From Anisus vortex (lineage: Eukaryota > Mollusca > Gastropoda > Planorbidae): a stretch of DNA of 64,000 nucleotides. Location of the stretch: assembly GCA_949126835.1 (NCBI GenBank), contig OX421495.1:26457329-26521328 (forward strand), given 5' to 3'. The position numbers and the translations under genes are program-made. Numbering within the stretch: position 1 is the first letter of the stretch; every line of letters begins with the position of its first letter. Positions 32,975-43,683 of this stretch are shown here, one piece after another. The notes under the pieces are model-generated. The model saw only the letters and a list, made by a program, of their open reading frames with translations, did not search any database and had not been told where the DNA came from.

Positions 32975-33080
32975 GGAATTATGGTATATTCTTCCGGAAC
33001 GGTATCCCGACAAGAAATGGGTTGCCTGAACGAACCAGGACAATCAGCTTCTTAACACAAATCAAAATTCAAAACTCCAT
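32975..33080 (+). mobile_element. LINE-T coding scrap
   Basis: The plus strand reads I-F-F-R-N-G-I-P-T-R-N-G-L-P-E-R, then I-S-F-L-T-Q-I-K-I-Q-N, matching F-F-P---I-R-W-N-G-L-P-E of the other copies (Trp replaced by Arg). It is cut off by the minisatellite at 33081. Confidence 0.65.
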
Positions 33081-33234
33081 AGCTCCGTGCCTCCTCGCTC
33101 TGTTCTCCATAACTCCCATCTCCCTAGCTCCGTGTCTCCTCGCTCTGTTCTCCATAACTCCCATCTCCCTAGCTCTGTGCCTCCTCGCTCTGTTCTCCAT
33201 AACTCCCATCTCCCTAGCTCTGTGCTTCCTCATT
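33081..33234. repeat. 45-bp minisatellite, 3.4 units
   Basis: Unit AGCTCCGTGCCTCCTCGCTC, TGTTCTCCATAACTCCCATC, TCCCT. Near-identical copies; 45 is a multiple of three, so frames through it stay open. Confidence 0.93.
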
Positions 33235-34114
33235 CTTGTACAAGTCCGTCCATTATTGTATTCTCCCAACCCTCCGCACTTTTACATTCCTTTCATCTTT
33301 CTACACAACATCTCTACTCATTTAACTCATTTTATCTCTCCATTTTTCTCAACTCATTCAGTCTCTCACTCACTCATTCTTTTATCTTTTCGTCTGTCTT
33401 TCACGATTTGTAGTACCTTTCTACTTTCTATCAACTTGTCCCCCCTACCCCCCCCCCCCCCAACTCTCTCTCTTTGAAGTAAACAAGCAATATATTTTAC
33501 CATCACAACCACAATAAGTAAGAAAATATTAAAAGTTTAAACTCTGCTTCAGTATACGTTTCCCCCTTTGGACGGTTTTATCTGTGTGTCGGTGTCAGTT
33601 TGTGTCCGTGTGTGTCCGTGTGTGTTCGTGTGTGTCGGTGTGTTTATTTGTGTAGTGATGCATAAAGAATAAGATTAAAGATCAGGGTCAAGGCATCGAT
33701 CTTCTCTGTTCAGGAATTAATGATGCGTGAATGGCAACGATTTCAATAAAACATTTTTTTTACTACAATAAATTACTTTGAAATATAATGTTATAATGTA
33801 ATGAGTTTTAAAAGAAAGAAATATGTATTGAGCAATAAAAGGACAGTTGCAAAAGGCGAAAATATTGTTGGCTGAGAATCAAAAGATTTAGTGATTGGAT
33901 GAATCAATAGTTACGAACTAAGAGGCCAAAGGTCAAGGACGTTAATGTTCAATGTAAAACAAATTAACCTTTATGAGAAAATGTTGAACATAAAAACACA
34001 GTTTTCTTTTACTATTCATGTCTTTATTACGTGCAGACTGGGCTTACATTAAAAGTAATTTATATTTTAGTCTGGCGTTGAATCGAAAGTAAAAAAAAAA
34101 AAGTGATCCATATT
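33235..34114. other. Non-coding
   Basis: Pyrimidine-rich 33240-33475 with a C run near 33453, a TGTGTCCG repeat at 33583-33655, then AT-rich sequence. Confidence 0.55.
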
Positions 34115-34255
34115 GGTCAGTCCAATTTTTCGGCCACGGCATAAAATGGGATTGTGTGGCTAGGTAAATGTCTTGGCACCTTTACTTTAACATAGGTAAG
34201 ATCTAGTCCATACCTATCAGCGTTAATTAGACTCATGTAAACCATTCAGACCATG
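34115..34255 (-). mobile_element. SINE-A fragment
   Basis: GGCCACGGCATAAAATGGGA, TTGTGTGGCTAG, CTTGGCACCTTTACTTTAAC, CATACCTATCAGCGTTAATT match the SINE-A body in reverse; the tRNA head is absent. Confidence 0.65.
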
Positions 34256-34280
34256 CAATTGGAGCACGCTTCTTCTAGAT

Positions 34281-34487
34281 CAGGCGTCGGAAACCTATTG
34301 CACGAGTGCCACACTTGGCACGCAGAGCGATTTCCAATGGCACACGGAAAACCCATAAAACAGACAATTCAAGTCTCTTCTACAATTAATTGAGTGGTAG
34401 AGCAGGGTGACTTTTATGCTGTTGGCACGCTGAATGAATTAGTAATCCTACTTCGGCACACCATTATCAAAAGGTTGCCGATCCCTG
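34281..34487. mobile_element. hAT-1 MITE, 207 bp
   Basis: Ends CAGGCGTCGGAAACCT and AGGTTGCCGATCCCTG. Flanks TTCTAGAT (34273-34280) and CTCTAGAC (34488-34495), 6 of 8. The left half (GTGCCACACTTGGCACGC, CAAGTCTCTTCT) matches 43700-43955 and the right half matches 44590-44688, so it is a deletion derivative of the 1-kb element. Confidence 0.88.
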
Positions 34488-35603
34488 CTCTAGACAAACG
34501 TGTAACATACATTACATAAACATAACAAAAACATAACAAACATAACTTAAACATAACGTAAACGTAACGTAAACAAATTGATTACAGATTTAATTAATTG
34601 ACAGACTATATTTTATACAAAACTCCCTCCCCGTTAAATTTTGCAACAAAGGCACCCCGTGCCGTACGCACAATTTGACCAGCCCCCCTCCCCCTTCACT
34701 TCTCCAAAAGCGCCACAAAATTCCCGCAAGCTTGTCCCATCAATATTACTCCAGCAAATTCTATTAGGTATCGATTCAGCGCTGTCCACTGAGCTATTTA
34801 AATGGACAAGAATCTGAGACTGGACATCAGCTTGGTCATTAGACTGTCAGTGGCTATCCATCTCCGTCCTGGAGGTCTGGCACCGTGTAACACTAGAACA
34901 AGCTTTAGCGTTGGTCTTTATACTTGGTTTTATGTGTACGTATGCTCAGAGTGGTCAGTTGGGGGTCATAGCGGTCAACAACAGAAAAAAGGGGGGGGGG
35001 ATCTACCAGCACTGATACTGTCCCTTTGGGGGCCGGAAATGAATGTACCATGTAGATGACCTTGACCGAAATAGCTGGAGACAAAGAAAGTATGGACGAA
35101 ACGTTGGCGTGGAGTGGTGGGGGGGGGGAGGCGCATTGGGGACGTTTGTTTTTGTAATCGTCTGTAGTGTCCGTTTGTCCACTGCTCATTATGTAGTCCA
35201 TTAGCGGGCCCGCCGGGTTGTTTGGTACGAGACAGCATATCTTAGAGAGGAGTTAGTTACAGCTTGAAATGAAAATGTTTGTCATATGAGTAGGGGTGAG
35301 AGAAAAGAAGGAGGCAGAAAGTGGAGAAAGAGAGAAAGTTTAAAACAAATGTATACATCGACATCCATACCAGTCTAGATAGGCAGACCGTCAGCCGTAT
35401 AGAAAGGCAGATGAACATACGGATGGATAAATAAATAAACGACAGAGTACACAAAGTAACAAATATAAATTGAAAGGACGCATATAAAGAGAGAAAGACT
35501 GTGGGAGTGAGATATACGAAAGCCATAAATATAAAGATTGAATATAGATAGACAGATAAGTTTACATATATATGTAATAGATATAGACAGACATATATTA
35601 GAA
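34488..35603. other. Non-coding
   Basis: ACATAAC-type simple repeat at 34505-34575 and G tracts near 34990 and 35119. Frames at 34802-35238 carry no motif. Confidence 0.5.
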
Positions 35604-35731
35604 AGAGATGGGGAGAAAGAGATGGGGAGAAAGAGATGGGGAGAAAGAGATGGGGAAGAAGAGATGGGGAGAAAGAGATGGGGAGAAAGAGATGGGGAGA
35701 AAGAGATGGGGAGAAAGAGATGGGGAGAAAG
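35604..35731. repeat. 14-bp purine repeat, about 9 units
   Basis: Unit GAGATGGGGAGAAA, all purine except one T. Same unit as the 900-bp array at 38350. Confidence 0.95.
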
Positions 35732-35815
35732 AGACAGATAGATAGATAGATAGATAGATAGACAGATACATACATACATAGACAGACAGACAGACTGACA
35801 GACTGACAGACCAAC

Positions 35816-35864
<49 letters not shown>

Positions 35865-35865
35865 C
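35732..35865. repeat. (GATA)n/(GACA)n microsatellite
   Basis: GATA, CATA and GACA tetranucleotides, ending in pure (GATA)n next to a SINE. Confidence 0.95.
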
Positions 35866-36060
35866 TGATGGCCTAGCGGCAGCGCGCTCGTTTGTCACAC
35901 TGACATGAAGGCTAGGATTAATTCCCTTGTCTGTGTTGTCCCTGAGCTTTGAATGATACCTGACCGTAGTTGAGCATTGCTCTGGCCACACAATACCTTC
36001 GTATGAGGAAATTTGTGATCGCTTCTTCACGTGCCGGCCGTATGACTCAAAAAGGTCTGA
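35866..36060 (+). mobile_element. SINE-A-like copy
   Basis: Starts with a tRNA-like head (TGGCCTAGCGGCAGCGCGCT), continues with AAGGCTAGGATTAATTCCC, then TACCTGACCGTAGTTGAGCA and CTGGCCACACAATACC. The B-box region is deleted or strongly altered. It sits exactly after (GATA)n. Confidence 0.7.
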
Positions 36061-36980
36061 CTGGGACTTATCATTTTTAAAATATAGATCGATAGATCGA
36101 TAGATCGATAGTCAAGATGCATAATCAGCTATTAGATTGAGAAAAAGAGGCTGAAAAAGAAAACAAAACTGACAGATGTGACCTGAGATCAATACCCCCC
36201 CCCTCCACACACACACACCGACCTCTCCTCCCCTATGTTCTCAGGCTGCAAGAATTTGAGAAGCACTGAACGCGTGAGTAATTGGGAGGGAAGTGGATAG
36301 AAAAATTAAGGGACGGCATTAGAAAAAAAAAATTCAAAATAAATCAGCGATAATGTCATCTGATCTGAAACAATGACATTTGACATTTGACTCAAATATT
36401 TGTCGCGCACAATGTTGTTGTTTTTATCACGGCCTGAATGCCAATGTCAGCAAGTGACTCACACCAAACTGAAATGACCACACGGATACTGGAGTTGGCA
36501 ACAGCCCCATATAATTAGTTTATCTTGTGGAAGAAACAGATAGTTGTTGGCCAGTGAGGTGGAAGCGAGCGGGTTGGGGGGGAGGGGTGAAGGGAGGGAT
36601 GAAGGGAGTGGGGAGGGAGGGAGGGAGGGGGGAGGGAGGGAGGAGATAATTTACTGAATGGTTATAGAATTATCTTTAAACATCATACATTAGAGTCTGG
36701 AACGAAATGTAACCAAAACAAAAATTGAGAGATTAAGTAAAGGTTGAGTAGAAGAAAAGTAAAGATGTATGTATGCACACCTTGGAGGTCAGAATTATTA
36801 TTAATAGAATTAATAGAATTATTTGACCACGGCGTACCAGGGGTGGGGTGATGGCAGGAAGGGGAGGGGGTGGCCAAGGATGGACAAAGTCCGACCACGC
36901 TTACTATGCCGATAAAAGGCTAGCAGAATTAAAGGACTTATAAGTGATTAAACAAATATTTCTAAAGGGAAAAGTAAACT
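36061..36980. other. Non-coding with G-rich cluster
   Basis: 36571-36646 is a dense GGGA/GGGG cluster with many G runs of three or more, a candidate G-quadruplex region. No gene. Confidence 0.55.
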
Positions 36981-36984
36981 ATTC

Positions 36985-37058
36985 GCTTTAACTGGGAATT
37001 CGAACCCGCGACCATCGATAAAAGTCACGCACCGCCGAGTAACTAGACCATACTTCCC
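36985..37058 (-). other. tRNA-like sequence
   Basis: On the minus strand an A-box-like TGGTCTAGTTACTCGGC and a B-box-like GCGGGTTCGAATTCCC are spaced as in a tRNA. Acceptor ends (GGGAAGT versus GTTAAAG) do not pair and the T stem is weak, so it is a pseudogene or SINE head. Confidence 0.55.
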
Positions 37059-37105
37059 AGAAGAAATAAGTAGAGCCAAAACACAAAAGCGCAGTTCGCG
37101 ACTTG

Positions 37106-37262
37106 TCATTTAATCGACTGACGCTCCTTCGATACAAGAGACTTTTGGCGTTCTAATAGTATCTGTGGTTTGAGAAGGGTTAAATAATACATTATGTTCA
37201 ATTGCTGGTTTTCGTTTTCTAGCTGGGCTAACCCATTCCATGCCACTCTGTAATAAAGAGAA
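37106..37262 (-). mobile_element. LINE-T 3' fragment with open frame
   Basis: The minus-strand frame stays open through F-F-S-L-Y-Y-R-V-A-W-N-G-L-A-Q, then E-N-Q-Q-L-N-I-M to the tail (GAAGGAGCGTCAGTCGAT). W-N-G-L and the Q-L-N-I block match the other copies. The frame starts outside the family and is probably open by chance. Confidence 0.7.
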
Positions 37263-37389
37263 AAAAAATTTAAATGAATTGTTCTTGACGCCATCTTGTC
37301 TTAACACTTCTAACACAGACACCATGAAACTCAGTGAGCAATGTCAAGGTGAAGAATATGTTGGTATAAAATATACACGAATTGACGTC

Positions 37390-37757
37390 AACAAATTCAT
37401 CTTAAACAAATTGACCTTCAACAATTTGGCCTTCAACATATTGACCTTCGACAAATTGACCTTCAAAACATTGACCTTCAACATATTGACCTTCAACAAT
37501 TTCAACTATAACAAATTGACCTTTAACAAATTGACCTTCAACAAATTGACCTTCAACAAATTGACCTTCACAAATTGACCTTCAACAAATTGACCTTCAA
37601 CAAATTGACCTTCAACAAATTGACCTTCAACAAATTGACCTTCAACAAATTGACCTTCAACAAATTGACCTTCAACAAATTTACCTTCACAAATTGACCT
37701 TCAACAAATTGACCTTCAACAAATTGACCTTCAACAAATTGACCTTCAACAAATTGA
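37390..37757. repeat. 15-bp minisatellite, about 24 units
   Basis: Unit AATTGACCTTCAACA. The right half is very uniform; the left has variants (CAATTTGGCC, CATATTGACC). Two 14-bp units shift the frame near 37570 and 37690. Confidence 0.95.
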
Positions 37758-38349
37758 TTTTCGAATCATTTATGTAGTAGATTGGAGAATGAAATACAAA
37801 ATACTAAAACTAGAATCTTTTAGAAACTAACAAATATTTTTGTTGACTAATAAATATGGAATGCTAATTCTATAAATAAACTACGAAGGAAGTGACATCA
37901 TGCACGGCTCGCGGATAAAAAAAAAAGACCCTCTCATTTAATTTTTTTCGTGTGTCAGCTGGAAATGTAGCAAATTATTTCAGCATCAAAGTATCTCGTG
38001 AACCGATGTTTATTTTCGCCAGATGTCAAATTCTGGGATTCCCGCCTTGAAAAATGGGCGTGGCCTGCTGACGTTTCTGGCCATCAATGGACTCTCGTGT
38101 TAGAAACCCGGTGATTAATCCCCCCTCCCTCCCCACATTACTCTCGCCCGCCCTCCCTCCCCAGCATCACCCCCACCCTCAAGCGCACGGTCAGCTGACG
38201 ATCACTTCATTTTATGAAATAATTTTTGTTATTGCTTTACAAGTTCTTTAAAAAAAAATTTTTTCAACAATATTGGTTTTAAGAGAAATAGTGACGGGAT
38301 ATAACGAGATAAAAAAACGTATAATCGATGTGGGGAAAAAGACATAAGG
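37758..38349. other. Non-coding
   Basis: AT-rich, with a C-rich patch 38118-38175. No gene seen. Confidence 0.5.
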
Positions 38350-39248
38350 AGAAAGAGAGATGGGGAGAAAGAGATGGGGAGAAAGAGATGGGGAGAAAGA
38401 GATGGGGAGAACGAGATGGGGAGAAAGAGATGGGGAGAAAGAGATGGGGAGAAAGAGATGGGGAGAAAGAGAGATGGGGAGAAAGAGATGGGGAGAAAGA
38501 GATGGGGAGAAAGAGAGATGGGGAGAAAGAGATGGGGAGAAAGAGATGGGGAGAAAGAGATGGGGAGAAAGAGATGGGGAGAAAGAGCTGGGGAGAAAGA
38601 GGCGGGGAGAAAGAGGCGGGGAGAAAGAGGCGGGGAGAAAGAGGCGGAGAAAAAGAGGTGGGGAGAAAGAGATGGGGAGAAAGAGATGGGGAGAAAGAGA
38701 TGGGGAGAAAGAGATGGGGAGAAAGAGATGGGGAGAAAGAGATGGGGAGAAAAAAGATGGGGAGAAAGAGAGATGGGGAGAAAGAGAGATGGGGAGAAAG
38801 AGATGGGGAGAAAAAGATGGGGAGAAAGAGAGATGGGGAGAAAGAGAGATGGGGAGAAAGAGATGGGGAGAAAGAGATGGGGAGAAAGAGATGGGGAGAA
38901 AGAGATGGGGAGAAAGAGACATGGGGAGAAAGAGATGGGAGAAAGAGAGATGGGGAGAAAGAGAGATGGGGAGAAAGAGATGGGGGAGAAAGAGATGGGG
39001 AGAAAGAGATATGGGGAGAAAGAGATGGAGAGAAAGAGATGGGGAGAAAAAGATGGGGAGAAAGAGATGGGGAGAAAGAGATGGGGAGAAAGAGATGGGG
39101 AGAAAGAGGTGGGGAGAAAGAGATGGGGAGAAAGAGATGGGGAGAAAGAGATATGGGGAGAAAGAGATGGGGAGAAAGAGATGGGGAGAAAGAGATGGGG
39201 AGAAAGAGATGGGGAGAAAGAGGTGGGGAGAAAGAGATGGGGAGATAT
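38350..39248. repeat. Purine-only 14-bp satellite, about 63 units
   Basis: Unit GAGATGGGGAGAAA with 16-bp (GAGAGATGGGG) and other variants. The plus strand is almost entirely purine, with a GGGG run about every 14 bases. Frames stay open in all three plus frames (Arg/Gly/Glu/Lys-rich) and one minus frame (Phe/Leu/Pro/Ser-rich); none is a gene. A small block of GCGGGGAGAAAGAG variants sits at 38590-38650. Confidence 0.97.
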
Positions 39249-39355
39249 AGGAGAAAGAGAAAGTGGTTAAGAGAAAGAGAGAATGATTAAGACCGAAGAG
39301 TCTTTGGGGGCGGGGTACGGGGGTGGAGACCACAAAATGACCTTGAGGCTCTAAC

Positions 39356-39446
39356 ATTTCAAGAAGGACTGCCCAGGGTGCAAGAAGGACTGCCCAGGGT
39401 GCAAGAAGGACTGCCCAGGGTGCAAGAAGGACTGCCCAGGGTGCAA
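39356..39446. repeat. 21-bp tandem repeat, 4 units
   Basis: Unit CAAGAAGGACTGCCCAGGGTG, four near-identical copies. Confidence 0.95.
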
Positions 39447-39691
39447 GGATAATGGGCCAGTGGCCTTGAAAGTAATTGAAAGCCCCCGCCCCCACCCCCA
39501 TCTCCCCCCCCCCCCAGTATAATTAGTTGTTGTCCATCAGGCGTGAAGATGGAAGATTGAAAAAACATCTTGACCCACCCGCGAGCGTCCCATGGTCCAG
39601 TCTTGTAAACATATGATGGGGAGGGGGGCAGTGCAGTTTGAGATTTCTTCACTGTTCCCTGACCATGAATGTATTTTGGATGTTATCTCTT

Positions 39692-39735
<44 letters not shown>

Positions 39736-40187
39736 CCTCCCCCTCTCTCTCTCTCTCTCTTAACTGTTTGTTCAGTGAAGGTTGGCTCCACTGTATGGGC
39801 GGGAAGGTGGGTGGGTAGGTGGTCTAGACGTTGGTCCGGTGGCGTTTGAACTGGTGTGCCGAATGAAGAAAGATAACTGGCCAACTGGACGATAGAGGAG
39901 AGAGCGTAGAAAATGTACTCCTGTTGTAATAATGATAATAATAATTTCTATAACTCATCTTTTCATGTTGTTTTGCAATTAGCATACATAGTGCGCTTTA
40001 TTAAATAAGTATTTGAAATAATAAAAAAAAACAACTCACACTTCAGTGGGAAGGCCCAAAAACTTTAGCTAAAGAGAAGGGTCATCATTCTTAAAGGACA
40101 CTTTTCTCAGAGAATTCTGGGTTTCTGTGTGTAAAACGTTAGAAAAGAGAGGAATGAATACTTTGGTTAGGATGACATTTATGCAAT
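39447..40187. other. Non-coding with (CT)n
   Basis: Poly-C near 39505 and (CT)n at 39690-39762. No gene. Confidence 0.6.
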
Positions 40188-40795
40188 GTATTACCTATTT
40201 ATCTATTTATCTATGTTTCTATGTATCTATGTATCTTTTTATCTATTTATCTATTTATCTATTCATCTATTCATCTATTCATCTATTCATCTATTCATCT
40301 TTTTATCTATTTATCTATTTATCTATTTATCTATTCATCTATTCATCTATTCATCTATTCATCTATTCATCTATTCATCTATTCATCTATTCATCTATTC
40401 ATCTTTTTATCTTTTTATCTATTTATCTATTTATCTATTCATCTATTCATCTATTCATCTATTCATCTTTTTATCTATTTATCTATTTATCTATTTATCT
40501 ATTTATCTATTTATCTATTTATCTATTTATTTATCTATTTATCTATTTATCTATTTATCTATTTATCTATTTATCTATTTATCTATTTATCTATTTATCT
40601 ATTTATCTATTTATCTATTTATCTATTTATCTATTTATCTATTTATCTATTTATCTATTTATCTATTTATCTATTTATCTATTTATCTATTTATCTATTT
40701 ATCTATTTATCTATTTATCTATTTATCTATTTATCTATTTATCTATTTATCTATTTATCTATTTATCTGCCTGTATGTCAGTCTGTCTGTCTATC
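40188..40795. repeat. TATC/TATT satellite (8-bp unit)
   Basis: Unit TATTTATC, with an earlier zone of ATTCATCT units (40260-40470). All three plus frames are open and give Ile/Tyr/Leu/Phe-rich translations. Continues as degenerate TCTA-like sequence to about 41000. Confidence 0.96.
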
Positions 40796-41712
40796 CATAT
40801 ATCTAAACTCTCAATCCATACACCAATTAATCAACAAACAAATCTATCAATCTGTTTCTCTAACTAAAACAATTACCTACTTTTCTATATATCTATTATC
40901 GACCTATCAATCCATTCTCCATTGATCTATCTAACTAAATTCTATCTTCTCTATCTTTCTAACTAAACTCTAAATCCATCTAGTCATCCGTCAATCCATC
41001 ATGGATAAATGCGACACAAAACAAGTCCTCCCCCCCCCCCCCACAACAACCTACGCCCCATCATCCCCACCCCAGCATTAATCTCCCCCCCCCCCCCTTT
41101 TCATACACACTTACACGGCCCACCAAAATAAAGGCCCACACGATGGCCATTCACCACAAGGCACGCCACGCCGTCATGCCACGGCCATGGGCAGACGTCG
41201 AAGGACGTTGAAACAAATCACAGACCAACTATGTCCTGACACACTCTCTCTCTCTCTCACACACACACCCATACACACATTAGCTCACGCAAATGGCAAT
41301 AAAATCTATAACAATGGTGTATGTCGGCCGGACTATTGATGTCAGCTGATTCCAATGCTGAGTAAGCATTCCTTGGGGAGGGGGGGAGGGGTCAAAGTTT
41401 ATTCCATCCATGACACTGGAGAGAAAACTGATGAGGACGATAAAAGACATTATGGCTTCGTGTTGACCCAAGAAGTCTTCAGCAGGACAAGCAAAACAAA
41501 AATCAATCATAATAATTTAGCGTTGCCATTTGTATCAAACATTGATTTAACAAACAAACAAACAAACAACAACTCTGACAAATAATGTTTATTTAAAACA
41601 AAAATCATGGATTGTGTGAGTTGGAGGTGAAGGGGAGGGGGGGATGGTATATTTTTGTTTGGTCGCAGGGGTGGACTCACTTTGGCTAGTAGTTACTATT
41701 TTACAAACTACA
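40796..41712. other. Non-coding with poly-C runs
   Basis: C runs at about 41029 and 41086, (TC)/(AC) near 41245-41275. No gene. Confidence 0.55.
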
Positions 41713-42349
41713 TAAAGTTGGTTGCTTGACTTACAAGTTTAAATAAGTCTTACTATAAACCTAAAGTTGGTTGCTTGACTTACAAGTTTAAATAAGTCTT
41801 ACTATAAACATAAAGTTGGTTGCTTGACTTACAAGTTTAAATAAGTCTTACTATAAACCTAAAGTTGGTTGCTTGACTTACAAGTTTAAATAAGTCTTAC
41901 TATAAACATAAAGTTGGTTGCTTGACTTACAAGTTTAAATACGTCTTACTATAAACCTAAAGTTGGTTGCTTGACTTACAAGTTTAAATAAGTCTTACTA
42001 TAAACATAAAGTTGGTTGCTTGACTTACAAGTTTAAATAAGTCTTACTATAAACCTAAAGTTGGTTGCTTGACTTACAAGTTTAAATAAGTCTTACTATA
42101 AACCTAAAGTTGGTTGCTTGACTTACAAGTTTAAATAAGTCTTACTATAAACCTAAAGTTGGTTGCTTGACTTACAAGTTTAAATAAGTCTTACTATAAA
42201 CCTAAAGTTGGTTGCTTGACTTACAAGTTTAAATAAGTCTTACTATAAACATAAAGTTGGTTGCTTGACTTACAAGTTTAAATAAGTCTTACTATAAACC
42301 TAAAGTTGGTTGCTTGACTTACAAGTTTAAATAAGTCTTACTATAAACC
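41713..42349. repeat. 49-bp minisatellite, 13 units
   Basis: Unit TAAAGTTGGTTGCTTGACTT, ACAAGTTTAAATAAGTCTTA, CTATAAACC. Exactly 13 units by length (637 bp). The last base alternates A and C in the first seven junctions, then becomes mostly C, which implies copying of two-unit blocks. Only one other common change (ACGTC near 41940). Confidence 0.97.
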
Positions 42350-42399
42350 TAAAGTCACCGTGTGCTATTGTTTTTCCACGTGGCACGGCTGGGCATTGC

Positions 42400-42640
42400 T
42401 CTTCGGCCAAACTGATCATAGGGCTGGTAAAGCAGCGTCCACCAGTTTCTGTGGCCACGGCATACGAGGGGATGTGTGGCCAGCACATTGCCCAGCAGCC
42501 TTTACTTTTTTACCCCCAACTAGTGTCGGGTACCCATCAGAGCTGGGTAGGCTCAGGGGCACCCTGAAACGAAGGGCCCCTAATAGCCCATATAAGTCAG
42601 GAGACCCCTGATTGTATGACGACTAGCCCAGGCTTACATA
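42400..42640 (-). mobile_element. SINE-A copy, head altered
   Basis: GGCCAAACTGATCATAGGGC, CCACCAGTTTCTGTGGCCAC, TGTGTGGCCAGCACATTGCC, GGGTACCCATCAGAGCTGGG match SINE-A in reverse. After AGGGGCACCCTGAAACG the tRNA head is replaced by different sequence. Confidence 0.8.
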
Positions 42641-43683
42641 GTATAGTGATTACTTAAGCCATATTATGGTCATTAATCAAACTCGGAAACGCTTATGTTG
42701 AGAATCCCATTATTACTAATGGTAGTATGTGTAGGTAAGTGTACGTAGCAATGTGCATCCGTCACCATGTTTCCGTCTGCCTTCGGTGTGCGTGTGACAC
42801 CCCTTCCCCTTCCCCTGCCCTCTTCACTCCATCCTCCCCACACCGCCTTGTCTCTCTTCACCCAGTGCCAGATGACGACCTCAAGACATGTGCTGGACAA
42901 CTGGGCGACTGCGTGACAGTTAGGATGATGTTGTTGTCGTTTATGACTGGACACTCCGTCTGGGGTAGAGGGGGTGAGAGAGAGAGGGCTAGACATCTGG
43001 AACAAAATGTCCCCATTTTTGTGTCGTCTTCTTTTTGTTTCGCTGTCTCAATCAGGAATTAGAATGAGCATGTGTGTTTATGTGTGTGTCTGTGTGTGTA
43101 TTTGTGTGTGTGTATGTTGGGCTGAGTTAATTGTGCTAAAAAATATACGACCAGTTTGGATATGAGCCTGGAAAACAAAAAGCTGGTTGCTGATTGGTCC
43201 ATTTTAAAAAAAACATACAAAAGAAACTAGGTCAACCCAAGGGACATAACCATAGTTAGCGATCTGCATTCATGTCGACTAAAATACTAAGTCGTGGGAT
43301 GGCCATTAAGACAATAGAATTGACCTAAATATTTCCTTTTTTCTTTTGTCGTCTCTGGTAATCATTTCAAATTAAGTCTTTTGGAACGCGCGACGAATGG
43401 GCAATGGCAAAAACAGCAAACCAAACAGAAAAAACAAGATAGGTAATTCGAGACAGAAATAGGCGAAAATAAGTGTAATAATTTAATCTCGAGTCCTTTG
43501 ATATCAAACGCAGACACAGCATCTACACTACATAATTATAGTACTGACTGTGCAGTACACGGAAATAGGTCACTATGGTAACTTCGAGATCAAACTGTCT
43601 AGCCAAACCCCAACACGATCCCTTTTGATACAAGTGTGCCGAAATAGGATGTCTGTTTCATTCAGCGGGCTAATGACCTACAA
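42641..43683. other. Non-coding
   Basis: TG-rich at 43068-43120. Overlapping frames at 42673-43062 have no motif. No gene called. Confidence 0.5.

Noticed and set aside
32959..33477. 172-codon plus-strand frame
   Set aside because: Chimera of a LINE-T scrap, a 45-bp minisatellite (multiple of three) and pyrimidine-rich DNA.
36985..37058. Functional tRNA gene on the minus strand
   Set aside because: B box is good, but the acceptor ends do not pair and no sound anticodon arm forms.
38248..39501. 417-codon Ser/Pro/Leu/Phe-rich minus frame and Arg/Gly/Glu/Lys-rich plus frames
   Set aside because: All three plus frames are open through the 14-bp purine repeat; no non-repetitive coding part.
40127..40925. 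Ile/Tyr/Leu-rich membrane-like frames
   Set aside because: Translation of TATC/TATT repeats; hydrophobicity is a by-product.
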